Below are positions 25,129 through 38,109 of a DNA stretch of 64,000 nucleotides, one piece after another. The position numbers and the translations under genes are program-made. Positions within the stretch are counted from its first letter, which is position 1. Each line of letters starts with the position of its first letter. This stretch comes from Mucor racemosus (Eukaryota > Mucoromycota > Mucoromycetes > Mucorales > Mucoraceae), in NCBI GenBank assembly GCA_027405735.1, contig JAPEHQ010000006.1, positions 1,178,001 to 1,242,000 of the forward strand, in the 5' to 3' direction. Below the pieces are notes generated by a model, which saw nothing but the letters and a program-made list of their open reading frames with translations, had not been told where the DNA came from and searched no databases.

Positions 25129-25499
25129 ATTGCCACTCTGCCATCCTTTTTGTACTTTTATTTCCCTATATGTTTATTAATATTTTCCAAATAACCTTAA
25201 ACCCCATTCTTGTATATTAGCCATTTTTTCATATATTTTCTTTCCAATACGTTGATCGTTAAATAAACTTTAATTAACAATATTTCTCAAGGTTTTCTTT
25301 ATTAAGTATATTTCTGTATTAGTTCTTATAATTCGAATACCCTCCTCCTAAAACTGAAAGGAAAGTCTAGTATTTACAGTATATAAGGCATCAAACAATG
25401 AGTAAATTATAATCATGACAGATCATCATTCGAATACGTACGTTTAGCTAACTGTACATTACAAACATTAGAATTCCCTTTGAAAAAAATAAATAATGG

Positions 25500-26730
25500 A
25501 TGTTCATAAACCTACATTTTTCTACTAGAAAAACTATCTGTTATATCATACATTCATTAAAAAAAATTGCAAAATCCAGCCTTCAGGGCAACGCTGTAAT
25601 TGAGCGTAGCAAAATCGAGAGCTTAGGTCTCTTATACTATGATATATCTAAGTTTAAATAAAGAAAAGTGTTTTTTTTGTAATAAATACTATGATCTTGT
25701 AATAGATTGAGTCTATTAAGAAAAAAGTACTAAGAGGTGGACGTTGTTGGTGTTACTAATTGTAGTTGATTATTACTTTGGTCAATACTTATTATGTATT
25801 AAGTGTGATTAATATGTAACAAGTAGCATTAAGTAATATATCGGTAATGGTTGTGTTTAATAAGTTTATTTGATTACAATTATTAATAAAGGAAGAGAAC
25901 AGATGTTTTCACTAATGTTCAATATCTGATTTAACATTTACATATTTATATGAAATATGCAACTGAAACTAATCCATGCAATTACTATTGAAACACCACG
26001 TAATATGAATCATTACACTTTTCTTTTACTTTTCTTATATTTAACCATGTGCAGTCTGAAAATTCAGACTTTGTAGCGGACATTTTGCGGGGATCATTTT
26101 ATCCTTACCAAGACTCATGTTTTTCATCAAAAAACAGAAAAATCAAATTTTAATACCAAAATCAACGTTTAAATACACTACATTATGAGAACAAATTGTA
26201 ACTATAACTATTACGCATTGCATAAAAACTTAATATCAAATGTTATGTAATAAAAATTTGTACTTTTGGCCCAAAAACAGATTTTTGGTTAAAGGATTTT
26301 CATGTAATATTTTAAAATACAAATACTTTTTATTTTGTATTGAGAAAATAGAGCGCTAAGTGTTGCATACGCTTATATTTTTTGTTTTTATAATTAATAA
26401 TATAATTAACTCTAGATTTGCAAAACCAGAAAAAAAAATTGGAAAATGTCAAAATTTGATGATCTGGACAAGAATAATTTTCTAAATTAATATTCCACTT
26501 ATAAGCCCTGTAAGTCTTAAAAATAAGAGATTTTACGATATTTGAGAACTTTTTCAAGGATCTACGATGCTGTACCCACTTAATTCAAGTTTATTACTAT
26601 AAAATTTCATAAATCAAATTGGCCTGTTCCATCTACAATACCAAACAAGATGAGATGTGTAGGAAACCATTCTGCATCATACACATAATCGTCTGTGTGT
26701 TCAAATGAATAGAGGAGGGACAGCGGATGT
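25500..26730 (+). repeat. Duplicated segment E, copy 1 (with dynein relic at its right end)
   Basis: Closely similar to 42840-43600 and, inverted, to 46910-47700. Landmarks are TTCAGACTTTGTAGCGGACA, TACTTTTGGCCCAAAAAC and GATGCTGTACCCACTT. This copy carries about 340 bp of extra sequence (about 25680-26020) absent from the other two. It ends in a dynein intermediate chain fragment at 26607-26730. Confidence 0.8.
26607..26730 (-). pseudogene. Dynein intermediate chain relic 1 (WD-repeat fragment)
   Basis: On the minus strand the frame reads [17 protein letters not shown], then [12 protein letters not shown] and a TGA where the family has Trp (DLWNLN). This matches the C-terminal WD40 region of cytoplasmic dynein intermediate chains. 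It is only about 40 residues long and has no promoter or upstream exons, so it is a relic. The same TGA is found in relic 2. Confidence 0.75.
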
Positions 26731-27517
26731 TTTTTAATAATATGCTACAAAAGATTTCTTTTTTTTTTTAAAAAAAAGGAGCATGCCAATCAAAGATCGA
26801 ATGTTTTATTGTAAACCTTTATTTCATGAACGAGTTGCGTTGTTAGACGGTCAACAATTAATGGCCAAACAAATCATAGAAATTGTAATAGTTTTAAGTA
26901 ATCGTAAAACAGGATATAAGATATGGATGTTATAAGATTGACTTTGATTATATGATTGATTATAATGGATTATATAACACTTGGTTATAAGTAGTAATGA
27001 TAAATAATTAATAAGATATATTTACTGGGGTTGATATTGTAAATATAAAGAGGGGAAGGGAACAGATAGATTCACTAATGCACCCAAAATTAGAAATGTT
27101 CTCCGGACGATTTTTTGCGGAATAGTATAATAGTGATGTTATTTCTTGCACAGTTGAAATGCTTGAAGCCGATTTTACCAACGCTGGCTTCATAAATACA
27201 TCAGCTCAAAATCTAATTGCCATGGATTGCATATGAAATATCGTAACTTGAAACCTGAATGTTTTCAACTTAACATTTCCGTTTACAAAATCCATTATCT
27301 AAAAAAGAGGCTGAATAATTTTACAGTTTTTGGTACCGCAAATGCACGAAACAATGATAAATTTAAACGCTAAAGGTAATTGAAAGCAATACATATATAT
27401 ATATTTTATGAAACTATTAACAAAAAGTTGATTTATTAATCGAACTTTTTAGATGAAAATTTTTATTTTATATGTAACAGATGTTTATGAAATGCAATGA
27501 TTAAATGGTTAAATGAT
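26731..27517. other. Intergenic between dynein relic and GAPDH 3' end
   Basis: AT-rich. The block near 26960-27090 shares an AGGGAACAGATAGATTCACT-like core with the extra sequence in segment E copy 1 (25880-25915), so it may be a small repeat. No gene seen. Confidence 0.45.
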
Positions 27518-28653
<1,136 letters not shown>

Positions 28654-28721
28654 TTATAAAATATATTTAGATATAATATGAAGAAAGAAAAAAAAACTGT
28701 AATTGCATGAAATGCATTGGG

Positions 28722-28730
28722 TTTATATAA
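28722..28730 (-). promoter_or_regulatory. TATA box of the GAPDH gene
   Basis: TTATATAAA on the minus strand, about 80 bp before the ATG at 28644, in a position like that of the transporter and zinc-finger genes. Confidence 0.6.
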
Positions 28731-31072
28731 GTTTGCAAATGTCTCAGACTTCAAGGGTATTTGAGGGAGAATTAATCTGATTCGGATGCATTGGGAAGCA
28801 TAAATTGTGACCTGATGTTCGGATATGTTTTGATTGCGGTTGACTCAGTCAGACATAGTGTATCTTTTGATATAAAGATATAAGCAGGTAATATTGATAA
28901 CGTGTCATCTATTGTCCGATTTATAGTAAAATTGGAATGGTTTTATACAGATATTGATGATAAAAAAAATAAAAATAAAAAAACGAGATACAAGTTCCTT
29001 TGGTGAATAAATTAAATTATCCGTAGAAATTTAAAGAATTATTTGAGCTACCTGAGCACAGTAAAAAATTACCCACGTAGCTCTACACATGGAATTGGAT
29101 ATCAAGGGTTTCTAAACCTTTTTTTTTTTTTTTTTTTTTTTTTTGCATTGTTTGTCAAACGTCATTTTACGGTAAAAACGAAATGCATTTAGTAATCGCT
29201 AGTGCTGCACGTGGTTCATAATCATGTTTGTCCTACACTATGTTTTTTTCTGAAACAGATTTAATCAAAGATATAATCACGTAAAACATCGAACGTTAGG
29301 TGTAGATCTTCGGGATTTCATTACAGATTAGTAGCAAGATTACTGTATTCTATTATTTCTGTAGATTAGCAATATACCTACTTTTTTTCTTTTACGTTTA
29401 GAAATAAGATGACATATAGATTATATAATAACAGGATAATTTTGGATATATGAAGCAGTGATTTTGTCATTCAACTAGTATATTTTGATAATGTATGGCG
29501 TATATTAAACGGAATGTCTTAAATCTTCACTAGATCAATATCCAGTTTTACCCATAGAAACTAAAAGGTTTCGTAGTCAAAACAATGGGGCAGATAGATT
29601 TTACAAAAGATTTACGTGATTTTGCATAGATTCTGATATGTTTTATTAGTTTATACATTGCTATATAATGAAATAATCTATATTACATCAACCAGATAAA
29701 AAAAAACACGTTGGAATTTCATAATATCAAAGATTATTTAGATATGAAAAATTATGGCATGTTTCGCATTTCCACGCTTAAACCTATTAATTACTGCTCC
29801 TATTGAATCTTAAAAAGAGAACCAGCTCCACTTTGGAACGTTATTTATCAAAACAATCAAATGTAATCCGCCCCTGATGTTTATCCGATAATTGCAAATG
29901 TGTAATCGATGGTGTAGGTGATTTCATTAAATTACTTTTTTCTTCTTTTTTTTACACATTATCGATATTTAGCAGCAAGATATTGATAATAGGTAAGTTT
30001 ACGCTTATGATAAATGTAGGAAGGTATATGTTGACTTGAATGCGAAATTGAATTTAGCATAAGTGGGGAAGAAGAATCTTGTCGTTTATCATAAAATGGA
30101 AATCAACAGCAAGGTATTGTGGATATAAAATGACCTGTTTATAGACATATTCGTAGTACATTTAGACTGTAAATTCAATAAATTTTTATGCAAATTTTTG
30201 ATGACTGATAATGAAATGAGGAGGTTGGTTTTTTGGATAATGCAGCCATAGAGGGGAGAGATATTTGCAATAAATTTTAATTGTATTCACCACTTGAATA
30301 TTATTTGTACGATATTGAAATTTACGAGTATTAGAACTTATTGCCTGAATTATGCTCTGAATTCTTCGTTCTTGAGAATTTGTATCAAAGTCAAGGCATT
30401 TGATGTAGAATTTTTTTTTAATTGTACAACCAACCATTATGTATGACAAAAAACGTCATTTTGACAGAATCTCCCGAGTCGTGTTAGAACACATTATCAA
30501 TAAAAAGATCTGATTATATTTTATAAGGCTATTATATATTGGGTTAAATGCCAGGGGTTCATTTTGCGTATTTTCCGTTCCTGGCTGCTAAAAAGAAAAG
30601 GGTTTCAAATGCAATATTCAAGGGGAAAAAATCGAGGATTAATATTGATTGTCTTCTGTTATAGAAATAATGTTTGTGAGATGGCAAAAAAAAGGAGATC
30701 GTATCAACACAATATCTGATACGAGAAATGCATTGTGACAATTTCAAACATCGGAAAAGGATGAATATATTCTAATACATGCAACGCACTTACATCTTTT
30801 TTCAAATTATATACAACAGCATGTGCAATCTGTTATCTATCACTTGCATGTAGGTCTTTATGTGTATTTAACCTTTCCTGTAAAATAGTTTTGAGATGGA
30901 ATTCTTCATTACGCATACTACATTTGAAATATCTGAGTTTGATCATCACTGCAATTTATATTTCAAAAAAGAAAAATACTGATTTATGTAAAAATATATA
31001 TATAATAATATGAAAATGCAACAATGTTGCTTGTTAGAAAATAATGATATTTTAAAATTTTAGAATTATCAA
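28731..31072. other. Gene-free stretch with a 26-T tract
   Basis: AT-rich DNA between the GAPDH promoter and the first C2H2-like gene. It holds an uninterrupted T run at 29119-29144. The minus-strand open frame 30186-30449 has no recognisable motif. Nothing else was identified. Confidence 0.5.
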
Positions 31073-31627
31073 TTATACAGAAGCATTTTTGCTATCTTTA
31101 TCAGTTGAACCACCATAAGGAAGCAATTTCTTGAAATTGAAAATCAGATCCTCCAAAGTATTAAACAACTCATTGCTCTTCTTCAAGTACATAGCCTCTG
31201 TACTGTCTCCATTCATACTTTTATTACCACCAGATGACATAGCCTTATTTTCAGTACCGTTAGGAGGAATGTATTCTTCAATGCCTTCAGGCAAGCTTCT
31301 TTGTTGATAGTTAGTACCTTCTTCCATTTCTTGCTCGCGATTTTCGAGGTGAACTGTACGAATGTGGTCACTCAATTCACGAACATCATCAATATTAAAG
31401 TGAGACCAACAAGAAGGACAAGCAGATTGAGTGGTTTGAGAATCTTCTTGATTCTTTACGTAAATATAACCAGCATTTGTGGGTCTGTTGCGACCAGCTT
31501 TTCTTGGTGTTAAATGAATCATATGACTAGACTTTAAATGGCTTAAAAGACTAGTAGGTGAAGAGAATGTAGTAGAGCATTCAGGACAGAGATGCTCAAG
31601 ATAAGCAAGGACTTTTCCAGAGGACAT
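31073..31627 (-). CDS. C2H2-like zinc finger protein (small paralogue family, member 1)
   Basis: A single exon of 184 aa. The first finger is Cys-x2-Cys-x12-His-x4-His (starting CPEC, residues about 14-35). The second is Cys-x2-Cys-x14-His-x4-His (starting CPSCWSHF). Between them lies a basic linker containing GRNRPTNAGYIYV. The C-terminus ends with an amphipathic helix (LEDLIFNFKKLL). Member 2, about 0.9 kb downstream on the same strand, has the same plan: finger, Arg-Pro-x-Asn ... Tyr-x-Tyr linker, SCW finger, C-terminal helix. DNA or RNA binding is likely from the fingers, but the role is unknown. A TATA box lies about 80 bp upstream. Confidence 0.8.
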   Translation of the reverse strand: MSSGKVLAYLEHLCPECSTTFSSPTSLLSHLKSSHMIHLTPRKAGRNRPTNAGYIYVKNQEDSQTTQSACPSCWSHFNIDDVRELSDHIRTVHLENREQEMEEGTNYQQRSLPEGIEEYIPPNGTENKAMSSGGNKSMNGDSTEAMYLKKSNELFNTLEDLIFNFKKLLPYGGSTDKDSKNASV

Positions 31628-31703
31628 TTGAGTTGAGGGTGGCTATAATATTCAATTAAAGAAAAAAAGGATAAAGAGAGAAAAGTTAGATGAATGAAGC
31701 TTA

Positions 31704-31711
31704 TTTATATA
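31704..31711 (-). promoter_or_regulatory. TATA box of zinc finger gene 1
   Basis: TATATAAA on the minus strand 77-84 bp before the ATG at 31627. Confidence 0.5.
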
Positions 31712-32534
31712 AAAAATGTTGTTGTTCATGTATAAAACTTGAACTTGTCATTGTTTATCGCTGGGCTATATGGAGAATTCATTGATAATATCCAAGCAAT
31801 AAGTTGAACATAATATGCTTATTCAATATATTCATGCTCAACTTTTTTATATCTTTGATTGTCTGCGTGTTCCCATTAAACTTTACGCTGATCTACAACC
31901 TAATATATACATATTTCCTTTTGGAAATATAAAAAAGGGAGCTAGCATCACAACATTTGTATGGGTAAGCACTTTTTTCATTATTAATGTTTAAATTAAT
32001 CATACTTAATATAAAATGTACATATAATATTCGAATCAAGAACAAGGACGCATATGAATAACCATACAAATATATTTTTGTACCTTGATTTGTTACAACA
32101 TGTTATACGAATAATAAAGTATTTTATCACAAAATACAGATATAAATTATAATCAACGTATATTAATAGATGCTACACAAGCAAGGTTTACCTACAAATA
32201 AAGCATATCAAAATTAAATAATTACATTTACAGTCTAGATAAATATGTAAAGTTTGTTTTCTTTGTCATAATACAAGAACATAATAACTACAAAACTGGT
32301 ATATGTGTATGTTTACATTTCCAAATAAGTTAGTTCTTTTAAACAAAGAAGAAACAGTTGTATTAAATTTGATGAGTATTTAGAAGAATACTGGAAGAAA
32401 ATGCTATGAAATGGAATACAATTGAAGATATTTGCTGGCTGAAAACGACAACATAAAGATCAGGACAGTAATTTAATTGTTAAATATTATAGTTTTATTT
32501 TGAAAATAGGATTTAGTAAACAAATAGCTACATT
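31712..32534. other. Spacer between the two zinc finger paralogues
   Basis: AT-rich. A plus-strand TATA-like AATATAAAAAAGGGAG (31927-31942) is followed by an isolated ATGGGTAAGC (about 31961), but no coding frame follows. Otherwise empty. Confidence 0.45.
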
Positions 32535-33011
32535 TTAATTCTTCATTCTAAGAATTTCCTTGAACATCACTGTAATATCGGTTATTTGTTGGAATATAGT
32601 TTGAACAGCTTTCTTTTCGAAAAATGTGCCATTGTAAACGAAATCACTTTCAGCTCTAGTTCCTGATCTATAGCGTGGTGCAACGACTCCAGGGTCGTGT
32701 GCTTCCATATGAGTAGCCAAAAGTTTCATATCATTGGTATGATACCAGCAACTTGTACAAGCAAACTGTTGCTCATCCCATTTCTTATTAAAATCTGGTT
32801 CATACATGTATTCTCTGTTTTTTGGGCGTCTGTATCCTGTAGCACGACTGGGAAATACATAACCGTGATGATCCCGAATGTGTATGATACATCTTGCTGC
32901 TCTTGTATAGCCTGGACTGTCGCTGCAGAGGTAGCAAGGATAAACCAAGTAAAGAGTTTTCATTGATTTAATGTCGTCGCTGGTGAGAGATTTTTCTGGT
33001 GCAGCAACCAT
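32535..33011 (-). CDS. C2H2-like zinc finger protein (small paralogue family, member 2)
   Basis: A single exon of 158 aa. The first finger starts CYLC and ends with spaced His residues (IIHIRDHH). The linker GYRRPKNREYMY parallels GRNRPTNAGYIY of member 1. The second finger is CTSCWYH ... THMEAH. It ends in a helix like member 1 (VMFKEIL). Shared gene structure (intronless, TATA box at a similar distance) supports a local duplication. No known family name is recognised. Confidence 0.8.
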   Translation of the reverse strand: MVAAPEKSLTSDDIKSMKTLYLVYPCYLCSDSPGYTRAARCIIHIRDHHGYVFPSRATGYRRPKNREYMYEPDFNKKWDEQQFACTSCWYHTNDMKLLATHMEAHDPGVVAPRYRSGTRAESDFVYNGTFFEKKAVQTIFQQITDITVMFKEILRMKN

Positions 33012-33073
33012 GGTTGATGAATTTGTATACGAAATATATCTTGAAAAAGATAATTAACTGTAGATCGCTTCTC

Positions 33074-33081
33074 TATTTATA
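33074..33081 (-). promoter_or_regulatory. TATA box of zinc finger gene 2
   Basis: TATAAATA on the minus strand 63-70 bp before the ATG at 33011. Confidence 0.5.
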
Positions 33082-35532
33082 TTTATTAGAAATTGGTTGG
33101 ATCTTCTTTCAGACAACATTCAATACCTCTTGATGCTTGTATCACATTGTTTAAACCTCTATTCAAGAATGCTTCATATGGTATCACTGATTTTTTGTGG
33201 TCCTTTGTGACAACAATTACTTTAAGAGGTCAGTTTAGTAAATACTCAAATTAAAAAGGTATTATAGTATGCCAGCATATGTAAAATCAATATGAAATCC
33301 TAGTCGTACACTAACATCGTTATACACATCCAAACTAGATATATAATAGTCCGTAGCCAACTGAATACTAAGTACGTAGAGCAAATCATCCAATCACTCC
33401 CTAAAAATATTTCAATCATGAGAGCAGTACTGTATTTGGTAAAATAATGTAACTTTCATTATAAATTTGAATCAAAATTATGCGTTTGAAAGCTTCAAAT
33501 CTATCGAAAATAGATATAACGGAGCTCGAAATCACAAATTGATGCATTGTTCAAAAAATACGGTTTTGAAATTTTTAAACAGTTTTCAGCTTATTTCTCC
33601 AGAAACTACTAATTAGTTGTGGGTAGTAAAATAATTGAACGTGATAGTGTTTTTTTATCCCTATTGGATGGTACTATTCTTTGAGGAATTTTACTGACAA
33701 CATTCCACTCTATCTTGGAAAATTAAAATAACGGTTTTTTAGGCGAAAGTCAAAAATATTAGCATAAAACACAGTATTTTGCATTTTCAACGGATGAATT
33801 GAATTGTTCCGGTCATTTAGTACTAATATTCATCATAGTAAAAAGTTCTATTTTCGGGACGAAAAAGTAAATATTGTCCAAATCCACATTTTTCCCTTTA
33901 CTACCATAGGGGAAAAACGATAGAAAAATAATAACTAAAAAAAATCGTAATTTTTCAATAGAAAGCATCTATTTGAAGAGAGTGATCGTTTGATATACTT
34001 TGCAGCTTCAGAAGCAATTCCAATCTAGAGATATGCGCTCTTTAAAGTGCTTGTTTATGCAATTTTTGGTGGAACCTTGGCATTCAGTTACACAGATTTT
34101 CCCAAATGTGATAACTGTCAATTGCAATTCATTGTTAACCTGATGAATATGAATATCAAGATTAATATTATTGCCTTATATCAAAGATATAAAGCAAATT
34201 GAGCTTCCAGTAGTACTCAAAATAAGTTTATGCATATTTTTATCTCCTTCAGGCATTCGTGTAAATTCAATATCAGAAGAGATTTATAGTGAATAAATTA
34301 CAGAGAGAAAAATACTTGTTTATTCAGACACCTGTTCCAAACATCTCTGCTATTTTTGAGATATAGATGCTAAGTTTTATCAAACTGAAAAACCCTTTAA
34401 ACATACCAAGTCTATCAAAAACATCTGGATCGGCGCTTAAATAGTGCTACTTGTTCAACAGGTAGCAGCTACTCCAAAGCATGCCAAATCATTTTTTTTA
34501 ATAGTATATATTTTCTATCAGATCCTTTCTTTCATTTAGATTCTACCGCAATTTTTTTCTTATAAAATTAGAATGAAAATTATCTGCATCAAATTCAAAA
34601 ATTACAGCAAGTATGTCCTTTTAATCTTTGGCTAGTTAAGAAACCTGTCAATAACATTCTAATTTTTGAGTAATTCGTGATAGACATAAGCACGTTATAT
34701 CTGTGCATCTCTTTTTTTGGCAAGAAATATTGGCATTTCATCAAGAAAATAAAACCTTCATACCATAATTGCAACAAATACATTTGATTATGAGTTTGCA
34801 ATAAAAAATGATCATGACAAATCCCCAAAAAAATTGGTCAAAGTAATTTAAGATTCAAATACGCAACAAATTGCATAGTAAATTTGTTTAGCTTAATATT
34901 TTATGTAAGACTTTAGGTTCTACGTCAAGTGGTATGAATTTTAACACGAAATTCACTGTGAAATCAAAGTGATTTTTTGGAGATTTTCCAGATTTTTGTC
35001 TTACATTATGAATAAAAACTTAAGAACAACATATGTAAAAGGTAATCCAAAAAAGCATCTACAAATCAAGATATTTCTTGCATACGTAGCTGTGTTTTTT
35101 ATAGAGAAATATAGAATACTATGTGATTTTTTGGGGATCCAAAGAAAATAGGGCCTGTTACGAGGGTAAGATTGTTGAGTTATTTTTTATTAGATATATG
35201 CAATTGAGCAACTGAAAATTATATTAAAAGTTGAGATAAGATTTGACCTGTTCAATGATATATTGTAACTGCAAAATTGGATTATTATTATTATATTGTG
35301 GTAAATCAAAATAACAAAGTCTGCATATAGTTGTAGCACCTCGGGTATCATATCGCACTATTTATTTACAATGTTCTCATTCAAATAAATTAGGATGCAA
35401 CGATTACAAATGAACTCTTTTTAACTACGATCTGGTTGCAAAGCAAAGCAAAGCAAAGGAATGGTTTATTCATAAAGGTTTTCAAAACAATAAAAACGAA
35501 ACTTTTGCTATACTGAAAAAAAAAAACTGAAT
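33082..35532. other. Gene-free AT-rich stretch, possibly holding an old family R copy
   Basis: No gene recognised. Near 34940-35130 there is weak likeness to the inverted orientation of repeat family R (a GTGATTTTTTGGAGATTTTC block, then CGTAGCTGTGTTTTTTATAG), suggesting a much older copy. The alignment is too weak to fix limits. Confidence 0.4.
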
Positions 35533-37195
35533 TTACTTTTGTTGTGTAGCTAAAAGTTCTTGCATACGTTGTTGACTCTAATGAAATAAAGATTAACAAG
35601 GTAAAAAAAAATATGCTACCATTATAAACAAATTACCTTTGATGTTAAATAATGGAAAACTGCTTCCTTTACCCAAGGTTGTTTATAAAAGTCAGTTTGA
35701 CGCACATCCTCCAAATTAACCTTGGTTTCTCCCAGAATTGCCTATATTACACAAAATATCAATTGACAGATTCTAAATAATCTAAAGAATAATATACCTC
35801 TAAATCTCTGGCCTGACTTGTAATCCATTTGTTTGTAAATTCAATTGGATTCATGGAAAATTGAGTCAAGAAATCACGTTTAACCTTTGAATTATTAATA
35901 CTCTGTACACATTGAACAATTTTATCATCTAATGCCATCACATCTTTTTGAGACTGACTCGACGAGACAATATTCATCATTTTTTGACGCAAGATACTAT
36001 CCAACTCTACATCCATATCATAAGCTGTTGGACCCTGATTAAATTGCTTATTTACTCGAACCTTATAATCCAACACAATGGGGTCAGGCTGAGAAAGATG
36101 ACGGCTGATTAAATCTGGTAAATCTGAAAATTGTACTTGAGATGCACCAAATAGATTGGTAAGCTTTTCGTCACACTGAATAATTCGTTTATCTTTTTTA
36201 TCTTGTAATTGATGAAGCTTTTTTCCGTGTTTGATCAATACAACTTATTGATTTATAATATGCCTCTGAAATGGCTTACCTTGACATAATTCCAAATTTC
36301 GTTGATGATTTGAGGTTTAGGAGCTAATTGAGGGGAAATGATTTCTGACAAGGCAGGACTTGCTTTGTATTTCTGAGGATTGAAATCAGGTACAAGAATA
36401 ATACGTGCATTCACGTCAACATCTCCTTTACGTTTTAATTCAATACCATCGGTATCCACAGAGTTGGCCTGCTTATGCCACTAGGATTTATACTGTTAAT
36501 ATCACTATCCCATACCAAATATGTCCTCTAAATACCTCGGTAATGTTGCCTTCTGGGAACACTTCTGGATCACGATCGAGCTCGACAATAATTGATGAAA
36601 AGAATGATGTGAATTTTTGAATAGGTTGTGCTTTTTTTGTTGGAATCAATGGCTACATCAAATTAGAAATCATATCCAACAATATGCACGCTTATCATCT
36701 TACATCTAATAATCTTCCTTCGATTTTCAAGGTCCAAGATGGAGCATTATCATCGTTTGATTCAAAGTTTGTTGCTTCATCCAATTGTCCGGGTTGATCA
36801 GCGGCTGTATTGGATACAAAGATACGTAATGTTCGACGCACTTTGGTTGGTTTTCCTAATGATTCCTGAATATCTAATCGCTTTCTCATAATGGCTACGT
36901 CTAAATTCTTTTCAAATTCACACAACTCGGTATATAATTTTGATTCTGGTACATATGCCTCAATCTATAAATGAATGGATTTAGTAAAAATTATAAAAAA
37001 TGTATCAAAATGATATATTTACCCTTGGCGGATTATTACGGTCAGTAGGTCTCTTTTTTCTAAAAGCAAAAGGTTAGCTTCTATTTTATTGCATCAAGAA
37101 AAAGTTTTTTATTACTTTATATGCTTTGTTATAGAATCTGCTTCAGCAGCCCTCTTTTTTATTTGTATAGTTGGTGTTATTATTGAATGTTGCAT
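35533..37195 (-). CDS. SWI/SNF-complex subunit SMARCD / Swp73 / Rsc6 family
   Basis: Eight exons on the minus strand (37195-37116, 37059-37023, 36964-36704, 36652-36536, 36480-36280, 36217-35798, 35741-35637, 35577-35533) give 421 aa. The protein follows BAF60/SMARCD along its length: KKRPTDR, an IMRKRLDIQE helix, FFSSIIVELDRD, then the SWIB domain (LSEIISPQLAPKPQIINEIW, then YVKLHQLQDKKDKR and IIQCDEKL), a coiled region and a C-terminal YKQPWVKEAV. It is an accessory core subunit of chromatin-remodelling complexes in the nucleus. At 421 aa it is somewhat shorter than animal SMARCD proteins, mainly at the N-terminus. Intron 5 needs an AAG acceptor (see findings). Confidence 0.93.
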
Positions 37196-37271
37196 ATTTA
37201 AATGAAAAGAGAGAGAAGGAAAAAAAAAAAAGAAAAAAAAAAGAAAAATTTTATTTGGGTGAATTATTATT

Positions 37272-38109
37272 TTAAAAGAAGGTCATTAAAGCAAAACAGG
37301 CGTAAAATAAACCGACGGGATATGCTACTAAAAACCTTTGTTCATTCAAATGAAGAACACTGGAAAACATACCAGAACTCGAATACGTACACCATAAAAT
37401 ACTAATAACAGTGAGTGCAGTTCCAATTATATTATCTAATTTCAATACAACGCTAAATCCACTCAACATCACCATTGGTAAAAGACAATACCCCAATACA
37501 CTTGCTGTTCTTGACCAATCAATACCATTTTCACTCATTAAATTCAAAATGAGATAAATACTAACAACGCCCATAACACCAACACCATAGATATATCCAA
37601 AATGTGCTTTTCTTGACAGTAATAAAAATGTACCAAATAAAAAGATGAATAAAAGTGGACCTGCTAAATCAGTATCGTCCATGATTGTATGAGGAACAGT
37701 TCGAAAAGGATTTAATACAGCGAGACTCTATAGCAAATAATCAATTATTGATTCAAAAACACATGTCGACTTAATTTACTACCTTTGTTTTAATATGACC
37801 AAAATTAAGACCAAGTTCTTCTAATAAAGGTGGTTCATCTGCAAATCCACCTGTTCCAAACGCGCTCCAAAAAGATCCAGATGATCCAGTGGTATAATTG
37901 TAGTTGGGCGTATGCATATCACCTGTAGGTGGACTACTGTAGTAATTATTGGTATTGGTGTTGTACTGGTCTCCATATGTCGATGAATAAAATTGTAATC
38001 CATCACCACCACTACTAGCAGTAGTGGAAGCTGATGGTTGACCGTAATATTGATTTTGTTCCTGATTATTATCAAACAAAACTGAATGAACAGGTTGTCT
38101 CGAAGCCAT
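37272..38109 (-). CDS. Yip1/YIPF5-family membrane protein
   Basis: Exons 38109-37783 and 37727-37272 give 260 aa. The N-terminal half is hydrophilic and rich in Tyr, Asn, Ser and Gly. It is followed by PPLLEELGLNFGHIKTK and the Yip1 signature region (LNPF, DDTDLAGPLLFIFLFG). Five membrane helices follow, with GVVSIYLILNLM and LGYCLLPMV. Family members work at the ER-Golgi with Rab GTPases and Yif1 in vesicle formation. Its stop codon lies only 76 bp before the SMARCD gene's ATG on the same strand, so that promoter must be very short or overlap this gene's 3' end. Confidence 0.92.

Noticed and set aside
29119..29144. 26-T tract as the tail of a retroposed copy
   Set aside because: No processed gene copy or target duplication next to it; a similar run at 52210 is also isolated.
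36238..36244. SMARCD exon 6 starting just after the AAG at 36244
   Set aside because: It would put the downstream frame out of phase and leave a 36-nt intron, shorter than any other here.
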